Shown in pieces: positions 6,874-12,564 of a stretch of DNA of 18,761 bases. The notes under the pieces were generated by a model. The model was given only the letters and a program-made list of their open reading frames with translations, searched no databases and had not been told where the DNA came from. Positions within the stretch are counted from its first letter, which is position 1. Every line of letters begins with the position of its first letter. The stretch is from NCBI GenBank assembly GCA_900548595.1, contig URLB01000025.1, positions 1-18,761 of the forward strand, in the 5' to 3' direction. Position numbers and translations under genes: made by a program. Source of the DNA: an uncultured Eubacteriales bacterium (GTDB taxonomy: Bacteria; Bacillota; Clostridia; Lachnospirales; Anaerotignaceae).

Positions 6874-6880
6874 TTCGACA
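6874..6880 (-). promoter_or_regulatory. Spo0A-box-like heptamer upstream of the kinase gene
   Basis: The minus strand reads TGTCGAA, a perfect match to the core 0A box. It lies about 47 bases upstream of the kinase -35 box and 21 bases before the HIT gene -35 box on the other strand. A heptamer occurs by chance about twice in a window of this size (another copy lies inside murG, near 4626), so position is the only supporting argument. Confidence 0.3.
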
Positions 6881-6900
6881 TATAAATATTAAAATCTATG

Positions 6901-6927
6901 TTGCATGTATGTCTTTTATGTTATACT
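6901..6927 (+). promoter_or_regulatory. Putative promoter of the HIT gene (extended -10)
   Basis: TTGCAT (6901-6906) and an extended -10, TG-T-TATACT (6919-6927), with a 15-base spacer, lie about 32 bases ahead of the GTG start. The short spacer is compensated by the extended -10 element. Confidence 0.5.
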
Positions 6928-6958
6928 TATATAATAATAAGAGAAAGGATTGATTTAA

Positions 6959-7363
6959 GTGGACAATTGCATTTTTTGTAAAATAATCTCCGGTGAAATT
7001 CCATCGGCTGTAATCTTTGAAGACGAAGAATTTAAAGCTATTTTGGACAGATTTCCCGGAAATATCGGTCATGTTTTAGTTCTTCCTAAAAAGCACTACT
7101 CTAACATATTTGATATAGACGAAGACGTTGCCGGAAGGCTTTTTAGATTAGCAACAAAAATCGCAAAAAACATGAAAGAAGTACTTGGGTTTGAGGCAAT
7201 GAACGTTGTACAGAATAATGGAAGTCTTGCCGGTCAAACAGTTCATCACTTCCATCTTCATTTAATACCGAGATACGAAAACGATAAAGTGCAGATTAAG
7301 TGGGAACAGCTTGACTTAACAGATGAGCAGATTGCTGAAATTCAAAATAAATTAAAACTTTAA
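6959..7363 (+). CDS. HIT family (HINT-type) nucleotide hydrolase
   Basis: A 134-residue histidine-triad protein. The N-terminus begins DNCIFCKIISGEIPS with a C4-x-x-C7 pair, and the triad HFHLHLIPR (H97, H99, H101) supplies the catalytic residues, H99 being the expected nucleophile. C4, C7 and upstream histidines (H46, H97) resemble the zinc site of zinc-binding bacterial HITs. Members hydrolyse adenosine phosphoramidates and related AMP conjugates in the cytoplasm; the physiological substrate is rarely known. The start is a GTG supported by AGAAAGGA nine bases upstream; no ATG precedes the conserved residues. It is monocistronic, with its own promoter and terminator, and divergent from the kinase gene. 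Confidence 0.93.
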   Translation: MDNCIFCKIISGEIPSAVIFEDEEFKAILDRFPGNIGHVLVLPKKHYSNIFDIDEDVAGRLFRLATKIAKNMKEVLGFEAMNVVQNNGSLAGQTVHHFHLHLIPRYENDKVQIKWEQLDLTDEQIAEIQNKLKL

Positions 7364-7389
7364 AAGAGGGGGTTTCTCCCTCTTTTTTT
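7362..7389 (+). terminator. Rho-independent terminator of the HIT gene
   Basis: Stem AAAAGAGGG (7362-7370) with CCCTCTTTT (7378-7386), a seven-base loop, and a run of seven T (7383-7389). It overlaps the stop codon by two bases. Confidence 0.9.
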
Positions 7390-7402
7390 ATTAATCATTC
7401 AC

Positions 7403-7436
7403 ATATATGACTGTTTTATAGATTTCAGTCATATAT
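7403..7436. repeat. Perfect 11-bp inverted repeat between the HIT and PfkB genes
   Basis: ATATATGACTG (7403-7413) and CAGTCATATAT (7426-7436) with a 12-base spacer. No U-tract follows in either direction, so it is not a standard terminator. It may be a 3' hairpin of the convergent pfkB-type transcript or a binding site. Confidence 0.5.
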
Positions 7437-7488
7437 TGATTTGCATCCTTCATTACACATGACCGAAAATCATGTTTAAGTCATACTT

Positions 7489-8364
7489 TTATCTTTTAAG
7501 TCTTGCTCCCTCTTTCTGTACTATGAGTGAAGATATTCTGTTTGCCTCAATAAGAGCTTGCTCTATAGATTTTCCGAGTTGTCTCTGTGCAATAAACGTG
7601 CCGATATGCGAATCACCTGCTCCTATTGTATCGACAACGTCGGCTTTAAACGCAGGCGCTTCATACCACTTTCTGTCCGTATACGATAAACAGAAGCTTC
7701 CGTTCTCGCCGTCTGTTATAACAACTGTGTTTTCAGTCATATCAGTAAGTTTTTCAGCAGCATTATATATGGAGTCCGTTTCCGTAAATGTTACTGCCTC
7801 CGTTTTATTTACATGAAGTATTGGGTTCAACGAAAATATTCTATTCATTTTCCTTTTTTCAATTTCATTTATTCGCGGTCCGGGTGCAAAATAAAACGGT
7901 ATATGTGAGTTTTCCAAAAAGTCAATTATAAAATCGCCTGTATCTTCTTCTATTTCCAATCCGCATATATATGCACAGTCAAAATCATCTGGATCAAGAT
8001 TTTTGTACCATTCTTCTTTAAATTTATATTCTGTTCCATGGTCGCAGATAAATGTTCGTTCGCCGTTGTCTTCTACAAGGCAATAACAGCATCCATTCGG
8101 TTCATCGGGATTAAGCTCGGCTCTTGTAACTTCCATACCTGCTAGTTCTTTTCTTATGTAGTCCGCATATATACCTGTTCCGATAGGAGAAAATAGCAGG
8201 TACGGTACATCAAAATACGCTATGGCCTGCGAAACATTAAAAGCACAGCCGCCCATGGACATTTTTTGTCCGCGTACATTTACATCTCCTCCTGTTGTAG
8301 GAAGTTTATCCAATCTAATTATTACATCGGCTACAGTCGAACCTATTACTAAAACTTTCTTCAT
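7489..8364 (-). CDS. PfkB family carbohydrate/nucleoside kinase, substrate unknown
   Basis: A 291-residue ribokinase-fold kinase. The N-terminal signature region contains MGGCAFNVSQA (about 37-47), which corresponds to the GGN sugar-binding motif. The C-terminal signature DTIGAGDSHIGTF carries the anion hole GAG and the catalytic base D251. An internal NKTEA motif (the NxxE type used for phosphate/magnesium) is present. It should phosphorylate a sugar or nucleoside hydroxyl with ATP. The substrate cannot be read: there is no adjacent transporter, isomerase or hydrolase, and the gene is transcribed alone from its own promoter. Note GGC rather than GGN at the first motif. The ATG has GAGGG at six bases. 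Inosine/pseudouridine, fructose or ribose kinases are all possible. Confidence 0.88.
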   Translation of the reverse strand: MKKVLVIGSTVADVIIRLDKLPTTGGDVNVRGQKMSMGGCAFNVSQAIAYFDVPYLLFSPIGTGIYADYIRKELAGMEVTRAELNPDEPNGCCYCLVEDNGERTFICDHGTEYKFKEEWYKNLDPDDFDCAYICGLEIEEDTGDFIIDFLENSHIPFYFAPGPRINEIEKRKMNRIFSLNPILHVNKTEAVTFTETDSIYNAAEKLTDMTENTVVITDGENGSFCLSYTDRKWYEAPAFKADVVDTIGAGDSHIGTFIAQRQLGKSIEQALIEANRISSLIVQKEGARLKR

Positions 8365-8392
8365 ATGTATCCCTCAATATTTGTTTTCTTAA

Positions 8393-8421
8393 ATTATAAT
8401 ATTCACCGGCATATTTTACAA
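8393..8421 (-). promoter_or_regulatory. Putative promoter of the PfkB gene
   Basis: On the minus strand TTGTAA (8421-8416) is followed after exactly 17 bases by consensus TATAAT (8398-8393), about 28 bases before the start codon. Confidence 0.6.
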
Positions 8422-8471
8422 TGTAATTATTTCAATAAAAATTTTATAGCTTAAAAATATTTTCTATAAAG

Positions 8472-8497
8472 AAAAAACCCTCCCAAAATCGGGAGGG
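8472..8497 (-). terminator. Rho-independent terminator of bcd-etfBA
   Basis: On the minus strand CCCTCCC (8497-8491) pairs with GGGAGGG (8484-8478) across a six-base loop, followed by six T (8477-8472). It begins 10 bases after the etfA stop codon. Confidence 0.95.
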
Positions 8498-8507
8498 CAG
8501 TATATTT

Positions 8508-9530
8508 TTACTGAGCAGCTTTTTCAGCTTTACGTTTAGCAATAGCTTCTGTTAACTTAGGAACTATAGCTTTAACATCGCCAACGATACCAAGGTCAGC
8601 TACATCAAATATAGGAGCTGTATCGTTGTTGTTGATAGCTACGATATATTCTGAACTTTCCATACCTGCAACGTGCTGGATAGCTCCCGAAATACCGCAA
8701 GCAACATAGAGGTCGGGACGTACAGTCTTACCTGTCTGTCCAACCTGACGGTCTCTTTCAATCCAACCTGCGTCAACGTTAGCTCTTGATGAAGAAACTT
8801 CTCCGCCGAGTACGTCTGCAAGTTTCTGAAGTTCACCGAAGAATTCGGGTGAACCGATACCACGTCCGCCTGATACAAGTACCTTAGCTTCTGTAATATC
8901 AACTGTCTTCTTATCTTCTTTAACTACTTCTTTAATTGTAACGTTCATGTCAGCTGCTGTAAATTCAACTTTGAAATCAACAACTTCGCCTGTTCTTGCT
9001 TCATCTCTTTCAAGAGCCTGCATAACGCCGGGACGTACTGTAGCCATCTGAGGTCTATGGTCTTTGCAGACGATAGTAGCCATGATGTTTCCACCGAAAG
9101 CAGGTCTTGTCATAAGAAGTAATTTTGTATCGGGCATTGAATCGATTGTTCCGATTTCAAGCTTTGTACAGTCAGCTGTAAGACCTGTATGTACTCTTGC
9201 CGATACACGGGGAGCAAGGTCTCTTCCGATTGATGTAGCGCCGTAAAGTACGATTTCAGGCTCGTTAGCCTTGATTACTTCATATAAAGCCTTTGCATAA
9301 GGCTCTGTTACATATTCTGCAAGCATAGGATCGTCAACAACTATAACCTTGTCAGCGCCATGTTTTACAAGAACGTCAGCTTTGTCTTTAATGTTGCTTC
9401 CTAATAATACGGCTACAACTTTCTGTCCTAAATCTGCAGCAAGTTCTGTTGCTTTTCCGATAAGCTCTATACTAACCTTCTGGATAACTCCGTCTCTCTG
9501 TTCTGCTAATACGTATACATCTTTACTCAT
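8508..9530 (-). CDS. etfA: Electron transfer flavoprotein, alpha subunit
   Basis: Partner of EtfB in a cytoplasmic heterodimer that passes electrons to or from the acyl-CoA dehydrogenase encoded just upstream. The 340-residue protein has an N-terminal alpha/beta domain (about 1-195) and a C-terminal FAD domain containing SGGRGIG, SSRANVDAGW, the QVGQTGKTVRPDLYVACG stretch and the ETF-alpha signature ISGAIQHVAGM, with NNNDTAPIFDVADLGIVGD near the end. This full FAD-binding set argues for an intact protein. In butyrate-forming clostridia such Bcd-Etf complexes bifurcate electrons from NADH to crotonyl-CoA and ferredoxin; that is family inference. The gene is 49 bases after etfB and ends at a strong terminator. 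The ATG has AGAAAGGA 11 bases upstream. Confidence 0.95.
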   Translation of the reverse strand: MSKDVYVLAEQRDGVIQKVSIELIGKATELAADLGQKVVAVLLGSNIKDKADVLVKHGADKVIVVDDPMLAEYVTEPYAKALYEVIKANEPEIVLYGATSIGRDLAPRVSARVHTGLTADCTKLEIGTIDSMPDTKLLLMTRPAFGGNIMATIVCKDHRPQMATVRPGVMQALERDEARTGEVVDFKVEFTAADMNVTIKEVVKEDKKTVDITEAKVLVSGGRGIGSPEFFGELQKLADVLGGEVSSSRANVDAGWIERDRQVGQTGKTVRPDLYVACGISGAIQHVAGMESSEYIVAINNNDTAPIFDVADLGIVGDVKAIVPKLTEAIAKRKAEKAAQ

Positions 9531-9579
9531 TAGCCTACCATTCCTTTCTGATATATTAGTTTTTCGAGTCAGCTTTTTC

Positions 9580-10374
9580 TTAGATTATATGTCTTTCTTC
9601 TAACTTAGCTACGATAGTCTCAACAGCTTCCTCAGCTGAAAGGTCTTTGTAGTAAAGTCCCTTTCCTTTAGCCTGTTTTGTGAATGACTGTTTAACGTTT
9701 GTAGGAGATCCCTTAAGACCGATATTAGCCATATCAACTGTGTCTTTAAGTTCTTCAAGTGTCCAAACCTTAACTTCTTTTTCTCTGTAAGCGTCGAAGA
9801 TACCATGAACTGTCATATATCTGGGTGTAGCCAACTCAGCTAATGCTGTTATAAGGCATGGTGTTTTTACTTCGATAACGTGATATCTGTCTTCAAACTG
9901 TCTCTTAACAACAACTTTACCTTCAGCTGCGTCAACGATTTCCTCTGCGTATGAAACCTGAGGAATTCCAAGATGTTCAGCTATCTGAGGACCAACCTGA
10001 GCTGTGTCTCCGTCAATAGCCTGACGTCCTGTGATGATTATATCGTAATCAATCTTCTTAAGTGCAGCTGCGATTGTTGAAGATGTAGCCCATGTATCGG
10101 CTCCGCCGAAAGCTCTGTCTGTAACAAGGATAGCTTCGTCGCAACCCATAGCAAGTGCTTCTCTTAAAGCGGCGTCAGCCTGGGGAGGTCCCATAGATAT
10201 AACTGTAACTGTTCCGCCAACTTTTTCTTTTAACTGTAAAGCAGCCTCAATACCTGCTTTATCGTCCGGATTTATAATACTGGGAACACCATCTCTGATG
10301 AGTGTATTTGTTTTAGGATCAAGTTTAACTTCTGTGGTATCAGGTACCTGTTTTGCACAAACAACTATTTTCAT
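9580..10374 (-). CDS. etfB: Electron transfer flavoprotein, beta subunit
   Basis: Beta subunit of the Etf heterodimer; it binds nucleotide (FAD in bifurcating forms, AMP in others) and contacts the dehydrogenase. The 264-residue product begins MKIVVCAKQVPDTTEVKLDP, contains INPDDKAGIEAALQLKE, the AILVTDRAFGGADTWATS block, TGRQAIDGDTAQVGPQIAEHLGIPQVSYA, and the beta signature region around VKRQFEDRYHVIEVKTPCLITALAE. All of these are typical of clostridial EtfB. The ATG has AAGGAG seven bases upstream. It sits 70 bases after bcd and 49 before etfA, in the order bcd-etfB-etfA used by butyrate producers. Whether it bifurcates cannot be proved from the sequence alone. Confidence 0.95.
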   Translation of the reverse strand: MKIVVCAKQVPDTTEVKLDPKTNTLIRDGVPSIINPDDKAGIEAALQLKEKVGGTVTVISMGPPQADAALREALAMGCDEAILVTDRAFGGADTWATSSTIAAALKKIDYDIIITGRQAIDGDTAQVGPQIAEHLGIPQVSYAEEIVDAAEGKVVVKRQFEDRYHVIEVKTPCLITALAELATPRYMTVHGIFDAYREKEVKVWTLEELKDTVDMANIGLKGSPTNVKQSFTKQAKGKGLYYKDLSAEEAVETIVAKLEERHII

Positions 10375-10444
10375 TGTCTTACTCCTTCCGCATATTTATA
10401 TTCTGATTTCATAATGATTTTATCGCATATGCTATGTAGTAAAA

Positions 10445-11590
10445 TTATTTACCAACCTTTAAATGTCCGGCGATAACCATCTTCTGAATTTCACTTGTGC
10501 CTTCGTAAATTTCAACGATCTTAGCGTCACGCATCATTCTTTCAACATGGTATTCTCTCATGTAACCATATCCACCGAATAACTGAACGCATCTTCTGGT
10601 TACGTCTGAACCGATTGTAGCGCCGTAGTATTTACCCATACAAGCGTATAAACCGAAAGGAAGACCGGCGTCTTTTGTACAAGCTGCTCTGTAAATAATA
10701 AGCTGAGCTGAATCTACTCTTGTCTTCATATCAGCAATTTCAAACTGTGTATTCTGGAATGAGCCGATTGTCTTGCCGAACTGTCTTCTCTGGCTTACAT
10801 ATTTAAGAGTTTCTTCAAGAGCACCCTCTGCAATACCAAGACCGATAGCGCCTACGCCGAGACGACCAACGTCGAGAGTCTGCATAATCATCTTGAAACC
10901 GTCGCCCTCTCTACCGATAAGGTTTTCCTTAGGAACGATACAGTTGTCGAAGATAAGGTCAGCAGTTGCTGAACCACGGATACCCATTTTTTTCTCGTGT
11001 TTACCAATTGATAAACCAGGAGCGTCAGCAGGGATTACAAGTATAGACATACCCTTATTTCCCTTTGACTTATCAGTCATAACAACAGTTGTATAATATT
11101 TAGCTTCTCCTGCGTTTGTAATAAAGCACTTTCTGCCGTTTACTACATAGTGGTCTCCGTCAAGATAAGCCTTTGTCTGCTGCATAGCTGCGTCAGAACC
11201 TGCACCGGGCTCTGTAAGACCCATAGCGCCGATAGCTCTTCCTGAAAGCAGTTCCGGAAGGAATCTCATTTTCTGTTCTTCAGTACCGAACTGGAAGATA
11301 GGCCATGTACAAAGTGAAGAGTGAGCTGCTATACCTGATGTTACCGATGCACAGTACTTGGAGATTTCCTCTATAGCAATGATATATGCAAGGTAGTCTC
11401 CACCCTGTCCGCCGTACTTTTTAGGATACTGGATTCCTAAAAGACCTGCAGGGCCAAGCTTTGCCCAGATTTCCGAAGGGAATCTTTCTTCTTCATCAAT
11501 TTCCTGCATTATTGGCTTAACTTCGTTCTCTACGAACTCTCTTACCATTTGTCTGAATAACAGGTGTTCTTTTGATAACGTAAAATCCAT
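10445..11590 (-). CDS. bcd: Short-chain acyl-CoA dehydrogenase, probably butyryl-CoA dehydrogenase
   Basis: Flavoenzyme that reduces crotonyl-CoA to butyryl-CoA (or a related enoyl-CoA) together with EtfBA. The 381-residue product has the N-terminal helical domain with EVKPIMQEIDEEERFP and KYGGQGGDYLAYIIAIEEISK, the family signature GAMGLTEPGAGSDAAM and the CFITNAGEA block for FAD. QRRQFGKTIGSFQNTQFEIADM and QLFGGYGYMREYHVERMMRDAKI follow, then the catalytic glutamate in EIYEGTSEIQ (about E363). Everything needed for activity is present. The ATG has a perfect AAAGGAGG eight bases upstream, suggesting high expression. Thiolase, 3-hydroxybutyryl-CoA dehydrogenase and crotonase genes, often adjacent, are absent here, so acryloyl-CoA or another enoyl-CoA remains possible as substrate. 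A long structured leader precedes it. Confidence 0.92.
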   Translation of the reverse strand: MDFTLSKEHLLFRQMVREFVENEVKPIMQEIDEEERFPSEIWAKLGPAGLLGIQYPKKYGGQGGDYLAYIIAIEEISKYCASVTSGIAAHSSLCTWPIFQFGTEEQKMRFLPELLSGRAIGAMGLTEPGAGSDAAMQQTKAYLDGDHYVVNGRKCFITNAGEAKYYTTVVMTDKSKGNKGMSILVIPADAPGLSIGKHEKKMGIRGSATADLIFDNCIVPKENLIGREGDGFKMIMQTLDVGRLGVGAIGLGIAEGALEETLKYVSQRRQFGKTIGSFQNTQFEIADMKTRVDSAQLIIYRAACTKDAGLPFGLYACMGKYYGATIGSDVTRRCVQLFGGYGYMREYHVERMMRDAKIVEIYEGTSEIQKMVIAGHLKVGK

Positions 11591-11611
11591 TAATACTTCC
11601 TCCTTTATGTT

Positions 11612-11646
11612 GTAAAAAAGTTAAAAATCATCAAACGAATTTGATG
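11612..11646 (-). other. Second terminator-like hairpin in the bcd leader
   Basis: On the minus strand CATCAAA and TTTGATG (11646-11640, 11635-11629) form a perfect seven-pair stem with a TTCG loop, followed by ATTTTTAACTTTTTT (11628-11614). It sits between the first leader hairpin and the bcd ribosome binding site. The stem is A/U-rich, so it may be a weak terminator or an mRNA-stabilising hairpin. Confidence 0.5.
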
Positions 11647-11650
11647 TTAT

Positions 11651-11700
11651 AAAAAATAAGGCAGAGCATAAATTCCCCGACTGCGACAAATGAACTGCCT
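11651..11700 (-). terminator. Terminator-like hairpin inside the bcd leader (candidate attenuator)
   Basis: On the minus strand AGGCAG (11700-11695) pairs with CTGCCT (11664-11659) around a 30-base loop. It is immediately followed by TATTTTTT (11658-11651). A-rich sequence before the stem can lengthen the pairing past a one-base bulge. It lies downstream of the bcd promoter and about 60 bases ahead of the start codon, so it would have to be bypassed for bcd-etfBA to be transcribed. It is also 258 bases beyond the preceding gene's stop, which makes it an unlikely terminator for that gene alone. Confidence 0.55.
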
Positions 11701-11705
11701 ATTTT

Positions 11706-11747
11706 TTAAAATTCGGAAAAAACATACAAATACGCATAAACATACAT
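11706..11747 (-). CDS. Possible 13-residue tyrosine-rich leader peptide ahead of bcd
   Basis: Between the promoter and the first leader hairpin there is an ORF of 13 codons plus TAA encoding MYVYAYLYVFSEF. Four of its first eight residues are tyrosine at alternating positions and two more are phenylalanine. It starts about 20 bases after the predicted transcription start; AGAGGA lies 13 bases ahead of the ATG, which is longer than ideal. The stop codon is six bases upstream of the hairpin stem. The arrangement is that of an attenuator leader peptide, but the alternating TATG-like sequence could also be low-complexity A/T DNA that reads this way by chance. Confidence 0.3.
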   Translation of the reverse strand: MYVYAYLYVFSEF

Positions 11748-11773
11748 TGTCTATAATCTTTCCTCTATCATAT

Positions 11774-11800
11774 ATTATACCAATGTTAATTCTCTGTCAA
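11774..11800 (-). promoter_or_regulatory. Strong promoter of bcd-etfBA
   Basis: On the minus strand a consensus TTGACA (11800-11795) is followed by an extended consensus -10, TG-G-TATAAT (ending 11779-11774). The spacer is only 15 bases, shorter than ideal, but both hexamers and the TG extension are perfect. The expected transcript starts near 11767, leaving a leader of about 175 bases before bcd. The 367-base gap 11591-11957 holds this promoter, an upstream palindrome, the leader ORF and two hairpins. Confidence 0.65.
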
Positions 11801-11841
11801 TGTTTTAGTTACACAAAAATACTCAATCATAACAATATTTT

Positions 11842-11855
11842 AGGCTGTACAGCCT
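11842..11855. repeat. 14-bp perfect palindrome upstream of the bcd promoter
   Basis: AGGCTGTACAGCCT is its own reverse complement and stands out as a G/C-rich island in A/T-rich surroundings. Its centre is about 80 bases upstream of the predicted bcd transcription start, a position suited to an activator. There is no loop or U-tract, so it is not a terminator. The cognate regulator is unknown. Confidence 0.5.
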
Positions 11856-11957
11856 TTACCAATCTATATATCTTGCACAACTTTTTACATCAACAATATG
11901 TCATTTAACAAATATTTGCACAGTATTAAAAATTTATAATATTTATTCTCATATTTC

Positions 11958-12500
11958 TTACAGCAATTTTGCACCGTACAGCTTTTTGTAAATAAGTCTT
12001 CCGTTTACTCGTTTACTTTCCATCAGGCTTATTTCCTTAACAATCATTCCGTCAAATTCCGGTTTAAACTTGCTTAAAATCAGGCTTTTATTATAAAAAA
12101 GCACTGCTTCTCTTGCCAGAGTAACATGTGGTGTAAATGCCGTTTTCTCTCTTCTGAACCCTTGTTTTACAAGGTTCTTTTCAAGTATTTCATATAGTCT
12201 TACAAGCTCTTTGCTCTTTTGTATTCCGAGCCATATTATACATTTTTCTCCTCTGTCAAAATAGCCTGTTTTCTCAAAATTAAGCTCGAATTTTCTGTTT
12301 AACGAAGCAGTTAATGACATAGCGTCCGCAATTCCGTCAAGATCCTCCTGTTCTATTTCGCCCAAAAAGTGCATTGTCAGATGAAGGTTATCCTTAACGG
12401 TAAAATTGCCTTTTTTGCAGTCGTTTTTTATTTTGTTTTGCAGCTGCGTTATATTCTTTTTAGTCTCATTATCAAACTCTATCGCTATAAAAGTTCTCAT
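11958..12500 (-). CDS. thpR: RNA 2',3'-cyclic phosphodiesterase (2'-5' RNA ligase family)
   Basis: Member of the 2H phosphoesterase superfamily; characterised bacterial relatives open RNA 2',3'-cyclic phosphates and, in vitro, can join 2'-5' linked RNA. The 180-residue protein carries both required H-x-T motifs: HLTMHFLG (first, about residue 40) and HVTLARE (second, about 127), separated by the expected distance, and begins with the typical MRTFIAIEF. Length is normal for ThpR/LigT. The ATG has GGGGAG six bases upstream. It lies downstream of the transketolase terminator with a gap of only 64 bases, so it is expressed either by read-through or from a weak promoter that I could not define. 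No RNA partner gene is nearby, so its cellular role is open. Confidence 0.9.
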   Translation of the reverse strand: MRTFIAIEFDNETKKNITQLQNKIKNDCKKGNFTVKDNLHLTMHFLGEIEQEDLDGIADAMSLTASLNRKFELNFEKTGYFDRGEKCIIWLGIQKSKELVRLYEILEKNLVKQGFRREKTAFTPHVTLAREAVLFYNKSLILSKFKPEFDGMIVKEISLMESKRVNGRLIYKKLYGAKLL

Positions 12501-12520
12501 AAACCTCTCCCCGATTTATA

Positions 12521-12557
12521 AATAAAAGACTGTACTCAGTCATGAATACAGTCTTTT
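12521..12557 (-). terminator. Rho-independent terminator after transketolase
   Basis: AAAAGACTGTA (12524-12534) and TACAGTCTTTT (12547-12557) form an 11-bp perfect stem with a 12-base loop. The minus-strand transcript then runs into TTTTATT. It begins eight bases after the transketolase stop codon. The symmetric T/A runs make it potentially bidirectional. Confidence 0.85.
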
Positions 12558-12564
12558 TGCTTGT

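Noticed and set aside
11591..11767. A T-box or known riboswitch in the bcd leader
   Set aside because: The T-box antiterminator core (TGGNACCGCG-like) is missing, and I see no conserved blocks of riboswitch classes I know. I report only a candidate attenuator-type leader.
11690..11908. A 72-codon plus-strand ORF in the gap upstream of bcd
   Set aside because: No ribosome binding site precedes its ATG, it runs antisense through the bcd promoter and palindrome, and the product has no domain I recognise.
11774..11920. A Rex-type redox operator near the bcd promoter
   Set aside because: TTGTTAA-like halves occur (for example on the minus strand near 11905), but no properly spaced TTAACAA half accompanies them.
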